A stretch of 6,832 bases of DNA from Puniceicoccales bacterium (GTDB taxonomy: Bacteria; Verrucomicrobiota; Verrucomicrobiia; Opitutales; JAIRLM01): positions 1-6,832 of the forward strand of contig JAITSI010000082.1 of assembly GCA_031287845.1 (NCBI GenBank), given 5' to 3'. The position numbers and the translations under genes were made by a program. Positions within the stretch are counted from its first letter, which is position 1. Each line of letters starts with the position of its first letter. This document shows positions 1 to 5,433 of the stretch, piece after piece. Under the pieces are notes generated by a model. It saw nothing but the letters and a program-made list of their open reading frames with translations, was not told the origin of the DNA and did no database searches.

Positions 1-77
1 ATCCCGACCGCCACCACTGCCTTGGCCGTTGACCAGAGGCGGAACCGCGAAAAATCTTCGCCGACTTTTTCTTTCAG
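1..77. repeat. Terminal direct repeat, left copy (circular contig overlap)
   Basis: These 77 bases are identical to the last 77 bases of the window. The length equals a common de Bruijn assembly k-mer, which is the usual signature of a closed circular contig. The non-redundant molecule would be 6,755 bp. The repeat lies inside the noncoding region upstream of fliO and carries no transposon-like ends or target-site features. An exactly 77-bp chromosomal repeat is the less likely alternative. Confidence 0.9.
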
Positions 78-218
78 CCGTCGATAAATTCCAAAACCGG
101 GAGTTTTTCCATCGGAGTATCGGAGTTTGTCTCCCGTTCCGGTTAAAAAAAACGCCGATGGCGCCGGGCCGGCTTCCTCGTCCACCGTGCGGCAAAAAAA
201 TTTTTCCCCCGGAGGCAC
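1..218 (-). CDS. Possible small protein crossing the circular junction (low confidence)
   Basis: On the closed circle a minus-strand frame runs from GTG at 218 down through base 1 and on through 6755 to a TGA at 6733-6731. It encodes about 80 aa; a second GTG at 185 would give 69 aa. The last part, after residues KEKVGEDFSRF, reads as an amphipathic segment followed by a hydrophobic C-terminus (AKAVVAVGIVALNLGF) with GC-rich third positions, which looks protein-like. Against it: neither GTG has a Shine-Dalgarno, there is no in-frame ATG, and the frame stays open upstream through antisense of fliO, as chance frames do in GC-rich DNA. No family is recognised. It cannot be seen when the window is read as linear. 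Confidence 0.25.
   Translation of the reverse strand, partial: MPPGEKFFCRTVDEEAGPAPSAFFLTGTGDKLRYSDGKTPGFGIYRRLKEKVGEDFSRFRLWSTAKAVVAVG
101..118. repeat. 18-bp inverted repeat, left arm
   Basis: The reverse complement, ACTCCGATGGAAAAACTC, occurs exactly at 6715-6732. Across the circular junction the two arms are separated by 123 bp. The octamer GATAAATT at 83-90 also has its reverse complement beside the right arm, at 6707-6714, but on the outer side, so the symmetry is partial. Confidence 0.85.
111..126. repeat. Tandem 8-bp repeat ATCGGAGT x2
   Basis: Two perfect back-to-back copies of ATCGGAGT (111-118, 119-126). A third copy lies in opposite orientation at 6715-6722, with a partial copy (ACTCCG) at 6685-6690. 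Short repeats of this kind in a noncoding replicon region may be operator or initiator binding sites (inference). Confidence 0.6.
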
Positions 219-251
219 AAAGGGGTTGCCAAGGGATTGATCCCGGCCCAG

Positions 252-734
252 ATGTTTCCCGTGCGGCGTTTTTTGCTGTTGCTTGTCTGCTTTGCGGCCG
301 TGCTGGCCGGCCCCTACATTTGGATGCGGGACGTGCGTGGCCGGGCCGTGAAACCGAATCCCCTGCCCGCCGCCTTCGCCGAAGATGTTGCGGCCGGGGA
401 TGTGCCGGCCGATGGGGGGATTGCGGAGGGCTGGTCGCGGGACGTGGCACCGGGCGGATCCGTCAGCCTGCGCACGGCGCTGGTTCGCGCGGGTGTTTTT
501 TTGGGATTTTTGGCCGCGGTGGGGGGCCTGCTGGTGTTCCTCCGCCGGCGGGGAGGTTTTTTTCCCTCCCTGCGCAGGGTGTCCCAGGTCGCCGTGGTGG
601 ACACGCTGAACCTGGGCTCGCGCCACTACCTCGCGGTGGTGGAATGGGAGGGCCGGCGCTTTCTCGTCGGCATCACTCCGCAGCAGATCTCCCTCATCGG
701 CAGGGGAGATGGCGCGGCCGGCGGCACGCACTAG
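252..734 (+). CDS. fliO: FliO-like flagellar biosynthetic protein (orphan)
   Basis: FliO is a small inner-membrane protein that helps assemble the FliP/Q/R core of the flagellar export gate. From ATG 252 the product is 160 aa. Residues 5-20 form a basic-then-hydrophobic signal or anchor (MFPVRRFLLLLVCFAAV), residues 21-78 a Pro/Ala/Gly-rich presumably periplasmic stretch, and residues 79-97 a transmembrane helix followed by RRR. Residues 108-149 are the cytoplasmic FliO domain, with the family pattern 'VDTLNLGSRHYLAVVEWEG' and 'FLVGITPQQISLI'. A TTG at 237 would add five residues and has AAAGGGG 11 nt upstream; ATG was preferred because it gives a clean signal-anchor start, but its purine run lies 15 nt away. 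The gene ends 11 nt before fabV and is probably its operon leader. No fliP, fliQ, fliR, fliN or other flagellar gene lies in the window, which is unusual. Confidence 0.8.
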   Translation: MFPVRRFLLLLVCFAAVLAGPYIWMRDVRGRAVKPNPLPAAFAEDVAAGDVPADGGIAEGWSRDVAPGGSVSLRTALVRAGVFLGFLAAVGGLLVFLRRRGGFFPSLRRVSQVAVVDTLNLGSRHYLAVVEWEGRRFLVGITPQQISLIGRGDGAAGGTH

Positions 735-745
735 GGGATGGGTCC

Positions 746-1966
746 ATGGCCAGAAGAGTGGTAGAGCCAAAAATTCGCGGGTTTATCTGCACGACGGCCC
801 ATGCGGCGGGCTGTGCGGCCCACGTGCAGGAGCAGGTTGCCCGGGTCGAGGGGAAGAAATTTCCCTCCTCCGGCCCCGGGACCGCTCTCATCATCGGGGC
901 ATCCACGGGCTATGGCCTGGCCAGCCGCATCGTTGCCACGTTCGGAGCCGGCGCCGACAGCCTTGGCGTATTTTTCGAACGGCCTGCCCAGGGAGAGCGC
1001 ACCGCCTCCGCCGGCTGGTACAACAGCGTTGCCCTGGAAAGGATGGCGCGGGAGCGGGGACGAAGGGTCTGGAGCGTCAACGGCGACGCCTTCTCCGACG
1101 CCGTCAAATTGCGCAGCGTGGAGCTGCTCCGCCGGGAATTTCGCCCCGTTGACCTGGTCATCTACAGCCTCGCCTCGCCGCAGCGCACCCATCCCCGGAC
1201 AGGCCAGCTATTTCGCTCCGTGCTCAAGCCGGTGGGCCAGGGCTTTACTTCCAAGACACTGCACACCGACCGGGGCGTGGTGGACACGGTGCACCTGGAG
1301 CCGGCGTCGGAGGAGGAAATCGCCGCCACCGTGGCCGTGATGGGCGGCGAAGACTGGCTGCTGTGGATGGAGGCCCTCGCCGCCGCGGGAGTTCTAGCGG
1401 ATGGGGTCAAAAGCGTGGCCTACGGCTATCTGGGACCCCAGCTCACCTGGCCCATCTACCGGGACGGAACCATTGGCCTTGCCAAGAAGGATTTGGAACG
1501 TACCGTGGACCGCATCGACGCCCTGCTCCGCCCCCTGCAGGGGAAGGCGCACATTGCCGTGAACAAGGCGGTGGTGACCCAGGCCAGCTCGGCCATTCCG
1601 GTCGTACCCCTCTACATTTCCCTGCTGTTCCGCGCCATGAAGGAGCGGGGCTGCCATGAGTCCTGCGGGGAGCAGATGGAGCGCCTATTCGCGGAGCGAC
1701 TCTATGCGAAAAATCTCCCGGATGGCGCAGTGGACGGGGAGGGCCGGCTGCGCCTCGACGGGTGGGAGATGGACCCGGCCGTGCAGGTGGAGGTGCTGCG
1801 CCGCTGGCAGCTGGTGACGACGGAAAATTTGCGGGAGCTGGGGGATCCGGACGGCTATGGGGCGGATTTCCTGCGCCTGTTCGGCTTTGGGCTTCCGGGC
1901 GTGGATCCGCTGGAGCCGGTGGAAACGGAGTCATTTTTGGAGACCTGCGGTGGCCTGGCCGGCTGA
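746..1966 (+). CDS. fabV: Trans-2-enoyl-ACP/CoA reductase FabV
   Basis: FabV is an NAD(P)H-dependent reductase of the last step of type II fatty-acid elongation, an alternative to FabI that is known for triclosan insensitivity. The 406-aa product has the family's usual length. Recognisable parts are the N-terminal 'RGFICTTAHAAGCAAHV' block (11-27), the dinucleotide loop 'IGASTGYGLASR' (50-61), 'FFERPAQGERTASAGWYN' (77-93), and 'GYLGPQLTWPIYRDGTIGLAK'-type active-site residues, with Tyr238 and Lys247 in the FabV-specific Y-x8-K spacing; these match Tyr235/Lys244 of the Yersinia and Burkholderia enzymes. The ATG at 746 has AGGGG (733-737) 8 nt upstream. The same frame stays open for 239 codons further upstream through fliO, but that part is an antiparallel-codon artefact of GC-rich DNA. 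It lies between fliO and clpP in one apparent operon. Confidence 0.95.
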   Translation: MARRVVEPKIRGFICTTAHAAGCAAHVQEQVARVEGKKFPSSGPGTALIIGASTGYGLASRIVATFGAGADSLGVFFERPAQGERTASAGWYNSVALERMARERGRRVWSVNGDAFSDAVKLRSVELLRREFRPVDLVIYSLASPQRTHPRTGQLFRSVLKPVGQGFTSKTLHTDRGVVDTVHLEPASEEEIAATVAVMGGEDWLLWMEALAAAGVLADGVKSVAYGYLGPQLTWPIYRDGTIGLAKKDLERTVDRIDALLRPLQGKAHIAVNKAVVTQASSAIPVVPLYISLLFRAMKERGCHESCGEQMERLFAERLYAKNLPDGAVDGEGRLRLDGWEMDPAVQVEVLRRWQLVTTENLRELGDPDGYGADFLRLFGFGLPGVDPLEPVETESFLETCGGLAG

Positions 1967-2030
1967 GCGCCGTGGCCGCCGTGGCCCGCGCCGGAAGGGT
2001 GGGCAAGCGTGGCTGGGGGAAGGATTTTGC

Positions 2031-2693
2031 ATGGAAAGCGGTGAGGAAGACGATGGGGAGGACGGCGAAGGCTGCCGCCGCTGCGGGGATGGGGCCCGTG
2101 CGGAGCGCCGCGTCCAGGAAAAGTTGCTGCAGGAGCGCCGCGTCTTTCTCTGGGGCGCCGTCGACGAGCACAGCGCCAAGGATGTGGTGGAGAAATTGGT
2201 CTATTTGGACCTGTCCGGGCCGGGCCAGCCCATTACCCTGCACATCAATACCCCCGGCGGCTGCATCACCTCCGGGATGGCCATCTACGACACCATTCAG
2301 CTCATCGCATCGCCCGTGACGGTCCTGGTCATGGGCATGGCGGCCAGCATGGGGTCCATCATTCTCAGCGCACCGGCGAAGGGCAGGAGGTTTCTCTACC
2401 CCGGGGCGCGGGTGATCATCCACCAGCCGCTAATTTCTGGAAAAATCTATGCCCCGGCGGTGGACATCAACATCCAGGCCGAGGAAATGGAGCGGACCCG
2501 GGAGGAAATGAACCAGATCTTGGCCCGCGCCTCCGGCCAGCCACTGGAAAAAATTCGCCGCGACACGGACCGGGACTTCTACATGAACGCGCAGGAGGCC
2601 ATCGCCTACGGCCTGGCCGACGCCATCATCCATTCCATCGTGCCGCCGGGCCAGGACTCCCCGGGCCAGGACTCCCCGGGGCAGGACTCGTAA
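2031..2693 (+). CDS. clpP: ATP-dependent Clp protease proteolytic subunit ClpP
   Basis: ClpP is the serine peptidase that forms a barrel of two heptamers and degrades proteins fed by ClpX or ClpA/C. The product is 220 aa. The catalytic triad is Ser106 (in AASMGS), His131 (in IIHQP) and Asp182 (last D of RDTDRD), with 'INTPGG' at 72-77. The segment after His131 reads HQPLISGKIYAPAVDINI, two residues longer than in E. coli and lacking the common GQATD motif; 'HQPLISG' resembles Chlamydiae/Verrucomicrobia ClpP. The N-terminus (1-22) is acidic, with two Cys. The C-terminus ends in three PGQDS units. ATG 2031 was chosen for the strong GGGGGAAGGA six nt upstream and because residues before it do not look like ClpP. 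It follows fabV by 64 nt, probably cotranscribed. Confidence 0.93.
   Translation: MESGEEDDGEDGEGCRRCGDGARAERRVQEKLLQERRVFLWGAVDEHSAKDVVEKLVYLDLSGPGQPITLHINTPGGCITSGMAIYDTIQLIASPVTVLVMGMAASMGSIILSAPAKGRRFLYPGARVIIHQPLISGKIYAPAVDINIQAEEMERTREEMNQILARASGQPLEKIRRDTDRDFYMNAQEAIAYGLADAIIHSIVPPGQDSPGQDSPGQDS
2646..2690 (+). repeat. 15-bp x3 in-frame tandem repeat at the clpP 3' end
   Basis: Three adjacent 15-bp units (2646-2660, 2661-2675, 2676-2690) encode PGQDS three times just before the TAA. The first two are identical; the third differs at two positions. Such minisatellites can change copy number by slippage, so the length of the ClpP tail may vary between strains (inference). Confidence 0.9.
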
Positions 2694-2698
2694 ACCTC

Positions 2699-2713
2699 AG
2701 GGGCCATGCCCCT
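2699..2713 (+). terminator. Hairpin just after clpP, possible terminator
   Basis: AGGGGC, loop CAT, GCCCCT, starting 5 nt after the clpP stop. There is no T-tract after it, so an intrinsic terminator role is uncertain. Confidence 0.35.
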
Positions 2714-2918
2714 TGCCAATCCTTCGGGCGCTGTCCGGCGAAGCGGGCGGTGCCGCGGGCCGGCCCTGGTGGAGAAATGGCTGCGCGGGGCGACCTGCGC
2801 ACTGCCCATGGCATCTGCCATGGCAGGATGCATATTACCGGTCGCGCGGCACAAAAAGAACGCGGAACCAAACACTTTGGAAGAGAGGAGCGTGCCGTCG
2901 GTAGCTTTTAGCAGCACA

Positions 2919-2955
2919 CCCCGGGCATTGGGAGATGAATTTCCCTAACCCGGGG
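2919..2955. terminator. Stem-loop between convergent genes, candidate bidirectional terminator
   Basis: CCCCGGG (2919-2925) pairs perfectly with CCCGGGG (2949-2955), and GGGA (2930-2933) pairs with TCCC (2942-2945) inside. GTAG (2901-2904) and CTAC (2956-2959) could extend it. It lies 11 nt beyond the tpl stop codon. T-tracts are weak on both sides, so termination is inferred from position and stem strength. Confidence 0.45.
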
Positions 2956-2966
2956 CTACTTTGCGC

Positions 2967-4418
2967 TCAGTCGCCATCGGAAAGCGGAATGGCGCTGGAG
3001 AGGATGGCCTCCATCAGCGTTTCATCCCACCCATTGATGGGGGCGAGCTTGCCGGTGAAGAACCGCAAGAGTTTTGGCTCTTCGCTAAAGCGCAGCCCAC
3101 CGATGAGCTGGCGGTGCTGGTAGAGCCAGACGATGCGGTCAATGGCAAATTTTGCCTGGGACAGGCTAAACACCCTCCGCGGCAGGGCAAGGCGCACCAG
3201 CTCCATGTCGGCGAGCAGGTCTTTCCCGTCCTGCCCCCGCACGCTGGACATTGTCCCCCGCTCCATTCCGCGAATGCCGGAAACCAGGTACAGCGCCGCG
3301 GTCAGCGCGCCCGCCGGGTAGTTCTCCTGGCGGATGTGCGGCACAAATTCCGTGGCGTCGAGGTGGCAGCCGAGTGCACCGGCCGGCGTCACAACCGGAA
3401 TGCCCTGCCTTTGCAATTCGCCCACCATGAACTCGATGAAGCCCGGGGACTGGCCCACGCCGGCGGGGTCCATGGCCTCGTCCAGGCCGACGGTTAGCGC
3501 CTCCATCTCCCGCAGCGACATGCCGCCATAGGTCAAAAACCCTTCGTAGAGAGGAATCAATGGCTTCATTGCCTCAAAAAGTTGCCGATTTGCGGTGGCA
3601 ATTGCTCCACCGCGGGCACAGCCGAGCTTGCGGGCGGAAAAGTATATAACATCTACCAACGCAGCAATTTCTCCCGCAATTGTGCGCAAATCTTTTCCCC
3701 GGCACGACTCTTCGCGGCGCTGGATGAGGAAAAGATTTTCCGCCAGAAGGCTCGCATCCAGCAGTAGCCAGATGCCAAAGCGCTCCGCAACCGCCCGGAC
3801 CTGGCGCAGGTTCTCCAGGGAAAACGGCTGTCCGCCCAGCAAGTTGGTGCAGGCTTCCACCCGGATGAATGGGATGCGATCTACGCCGATGGACCCGATG
3901 GCCTGTTCCAGCCTGTCAATGGCGAAATTGCCCTTGAACGGGCAATCGCTTTTCGTTTGCAGCGCTTCCCGGGCCACCAGCTCCACAATCCTGCCGCCGT
4001 TGGCTTCGATGTGCGCCTTTGTGGTGGTGAAGTGGTAGTTCATGGGCACAGTGTCGCCGTCGTGCACGAACGTGCGGCAGATGATGTTCTCCGCGGCGCG
4101 ACCCTGGTGCACCGGCAGCACCAGCGGCTTGGCGAATATGCTTTCTATTTTTGCCTGGAAGCGGACAAAACTTTCCGACCCGGCGTAGGCGTCGTCGGCG
4201 ATTGCCATGGCGGCTAATTGCCTGTCACTCATGGCATTGGTCCCGCTGTCCGTCAGCATGTCCAAAAACACATCCCTACTCTGCAGCAAAAACGAATTGA
4301 AACCCGCCTCGCGGAGCGCCTGCCAGCGCCGGTCCGCCGGGACCAAATTTATCTTCTGCACAACCCTCGTCCTATGAAACTCAAGGGGAATCTCTTCCCC
4401 GGATAGCAATCTAATCAT
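2967..4418 (-). CDS. Divergent tyrosine phenol-lyase (beta-tyrosinase) family protein
   Basis: The family is PLP-dependent and cleaves L-tyrosine to phenol, pyruvate and ammonia, reversibly; tryptophanase is its sister. The 483-aa product aligns end to end from 'LREAGFNSFLLQSRDV' (35-50) and 'DMLTDSGTNAMSD' (53-65) to 'EPKLLRFFTGKL' (447-458). Retained residues (Citrobacter TPL numbers in brackets): Tyr78 (71), Arg107 (100), Thr131 (124), Asn192 (185), Asp221 (214), PLP-binding Lys264 (257), Met385/Arg387 (379/381, in MERG), Arg409 (404), Phe453/Phe454 (448/449). Met-x-Arg is TPL-type; tryptophanase has Val and Ile there. Odd points: Leu224 replaces Arg217, the loop after Lys264 is one residue shorter and lacks Asn262, and Glu69 is Asp76. 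ATG 4418 fits family length; upstream codons to a TTG at 4574 are not family-like. It is the last gene of the - arm, 430 bp beyond pcm. Confidence 0.85.
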   Translation of the reverse strand: MIRLLSGEEIPLEFHRTRVVQKINLVPADRRWQALREAGFNSFLLQSRDVFLDMLTDSGTNAMSDRQLAAMAIADDAYAGSESFVRFQAKIESIFAKPLVLPVHQGRAAENIICRTFVHDGDTVPMNYHFTTTKAHIEANGGRIVELVAREALQTKSDCPFKGNFAIDRLEQAIGSIGVDRIPFIRVEACTNLLGGQPFSLENLRQVRAVAERFGIWLLLDASLLAENLFLIQRREESCRGKDLRTIAGEIAALVDVIYFSARKLGCARGGAIATANRQLFEAMKPLIPLYEGFLTYGGMSLREMEALTVGLDEAMDPAGVGQSPGFIEFMVGELQRQGIPVVTPAGALGCHLDATEFVPHIRQENYPAGALTAALYLVSGIRGMERGTMSSVRGQDGKDLLADMELVRLALPRRVFSLSQAKFAIDRIVWLYQHRQLIGGLRFSEEPKLLRFFTGKLAPINGWDETLMEAILSSAIPLSDGD

Positions 4419-4848
4419 GACCAACCCCCACGGGTGGAATTTTTTCCGAAACAAAAAATAGACACGCAAAACCGGGGTAAGTCCCCCGACAAGCGCCCAA
4501 CGATACAATTTAGCTAATTCCGTGCGCCCGGGCACGGTAGCCGAAGGCCTGCGGCATGGAAAAATATAAAGCAAAGGCCACGACGGCGGTCACACTGCAG
4601 GCCGCCGGCCGGCCGTCAAGAAAAAATACTCCATGAAAAAAAATTGCCAAGGGGCGCGGCAACCCCCTTTGGGCTTCCAGGCCGGCCAGGGCCTCGAGGG
4701 CCGGCCGGGCCCATTTGGGGCTGCGCCCCCAGCTGCGCTTCCCCCAGGCCATCGGTGCCATGGCGGCGGCACTCCGCGTAGGGGGATGGGCAAGTGGGCA
4801 CAGCTCCCTTTGGATCCAAGCGGCGGATCTGGTTTACGGGTCCTGGCC
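4419..4848. other. GC-rich, hairpin-rich gap between pcm and the phenol-lyase gene
   Basis: It holds an inverted repeat of GGCCGGCC (4680-4687 and 4699-4706), a GGGGC-TGC-GCCCC hairpin nearby, further GGCCGG palindromes around 4600, and on the minus strand a CGGGG/CCCCG hairpin (about 4471-4487) followed by GTTTT, which could be a weak terminator. AT-rich runs at 4436-4460 and 4560-4570 just upstream of the lyase start could hold its promoter; no clear -35/-10 pair was found. One small ORF (4510-4761) is listed separately. Confidence 0.5.
4510..4761 (-). CDS. Possible small hypothetical protein, 83 aa
   Basis: ATG 4761 has GGAG seven nt upstream, a better start than most chance ORFs get. The product begins basic and Trp-rich (MAPMAWGKRSWGRSPKWAR), and residues about 53-70 (AACSVTAVVAFALYFSMP) could form one membrane segment. 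Third codon positions are GC-rich at both ends. No family is recognised. It lies in the - arm between pcm and the lyase. The dense palindromes in the same DNA argue that it may instead be noncoding. Confidence 0.3.
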   Translation of the reverse strand: MAPMAWGKRSWGRSPKWARPALEALAGLEAQRGLPRPLAIFFHGVFFLDGRPAACSVTAVVAFALYFSMPQAFGYRARAHGIS

Positions 4849-5433
4849 CTAGCGGCGGAATGGGACAAAGCGGACGCCGATGGAATCGCTTCGCTGCCAG
4901 GTGCCGTCGGCATTTTTTTTCACCACCGCCAGCCGCTGGGATTCTCCGTGGGGCCCTATTGGCAGGACCATGGTTCCTCCCTGGCGGAGCTGGTCCAGCA
5001 GGACCGTCGGCAGTTCTTCGCAGGCCGCCCAGACGACGATCTTGGAAAAGGTTTTCCCGTCCCCCCAGGGCACGTGGCCGCTTTGGTTTTTTCCCCACAG
5101 GTTGGAAATTTTCAGCTTCCCCAGCCGGTCCATGGCGCTGGAAAATAGCTCCGGCACAATCTCCAGCGTGTAAACCTCCCCGGCCAACCTGGCCAGGATG
5201 GCGCTGGGATAGCCGGAACCGGTGCCAATTTCCAGGACCGCGTCGTCCTTGCCAAGGGAGAGCAGGGAAATCATGTGGCCGATGAGCGACGGCTGGGACG
5301 TCGTCTGGTCAAAGCCGATGGCGATGGGTGCGTCGATGGCCGCCAGTGGCCGATTGGCGTCGCTGAGAAAAAAACGCCGGTCCACGGCCCGCATGGCCTC
5401 TTGCACCGCCGAATCAACAGAAGATCCATTCAT
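4849..5433 (-). CDS. pcm: Protein-L-isoaspartate O-methyltransferase
   Basis: The enzyme uses S-adenosylmethionine to methylate L-isoaspartyl residues and so starts repair of aged proteins in the cytoplasm. The 194-aa product is slightly short for the family (about 208 aa). It has the TTSQP active-site block at 44-48 (usual GQTISQP), SAM motif I 'VLEIGTGSGY' (66-75), 'VYTLEIVPEL' (87-96), 'VVWAACEELP' (133-142) and the C-terminal 'GVRFVPF' (186-192). The usual GDG acidic motif after the second strand is replaced by WGKNQSGH (113-120), and the first Gly-His-Gly is Gly-Phe-Asp (40-42), so this copy is divergent. ATG 5433 lies inside the 3' end of the upstream gene with a 20-nt overlap, suggesting translational coupling; only a weak CGGAA precedes it. 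Confidence 0.9.
   Translation of the reverse strand: MNGSSVDSAVQEAMRAVDRRFFLSDANRPLAAIDAPIAIGFDQTTSQPSLIGHMISLLSLGKDDAVLEIGTGSGYPSAILARLAGEVYTLEIVPELFSSAMDRLGKLKISNLWGKNQSGHVPWGDGKTFSKIVVWAACEELPTVLLDQLRQGGTMVLPIGPHGESQRLAVVKKNADGTWQRSDSIGVRFVPFRR

Larger units (their letters stand above)
1..251. promoter_or_regulatory. Noncoding, repeat-rich region upstream of fliO (continues at 6497-6755)
   Basis: On the circle this joins 6497-6755 to make about 510 bp between two divergent gene arms. The left part holds one arm of an 18-bp inverted repeat (101-118), a tandem 8-bp repeat (111-126), an A8 run (145-152) and an A7T5 tract (194-205). A small hairpin GCGAA-AAATC-TTCGC (47-61) is followed on the + strand by a T-rich run, so it could be a weak terminator or just part of the leader. 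A TTGACC at 29-34 resembles a -35 box but no convincing -10 box follows. The arrangement would suit divergent promoters, an origin, or both; no function can be proved from the sequence. Confidence 0.5.
2694..2966. other. Convergent intergenic region with inverted repeats
   Basis: The region lies between the ends of clpP (+) and tpl (-). It contains a 6-bp hairpin (AGGGGC-CAT-GCCCCT, 2699-2713) directly after clpP, a perfect 12-bp palindrome CTGCCATGGCAG (2815-2826), and a long stem-loop (2919-2955). Short open frames exist on both strands but none has a ribosome binding site or protein-like composition, so I call no gene. No tRNA-like fold was seen. Confidence 0.6.

Noticed and set aside
1..77. 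Terminal repeats as transposon or phage ends
   Set aside because: They are direct, exactly one k-mer long and have no transposase, integrase or att-like context; circular overlap explains them better.
29..745. Open frame fused in front of FabV, giving a 645-aa protein
   Set aside because: The first 239 residues are Arg/Gly/Pro-rich, overlap fliO in another frame and match nothing in FabV. FabV has a normal start with a good ribosome binding site at 746.
1443..2423. 326-aa minus frame opposite fabV and clpP
   Set aside because: Pro/Ala/Arg-rich antisense shadow of two well-recognised genes.
2815..2826. Perfect 12-bp palindrome CTGCCATGGCAG as an operator
   Set aside because: It lies between convergent genes with no promoter to control, and short palindromes are expected by chance in GC-rich DNA.
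2706..2948. 80-aa + frame (and overlapping - frames) between clpP and the lyase
   Set aside because: No suitable ribosome binding site, odd composition, and the DNA is occupied by terminator-like inverted repeats.
2967..4418. Annotation as tryptophanase
   Set aside because: The specificity segment reads MERG, as in tyrosine phenol-lyase, not the Val/Ile pattern of tryptophanase. Given the altered active site, the true substrate is still open.
4419..4574. N-terminal extension of the phenol-lyase to a TTG at 4574
   Set aside because: The 52 extra residues do not resemble the family, and the ATG at 4418 gives the expected length.
4633..5148. 171-aa + frame opposite pcm
   Set aside because: Antisense shadow of pcm caused by high GC; the minus-strand product has clear PCMT motifs.
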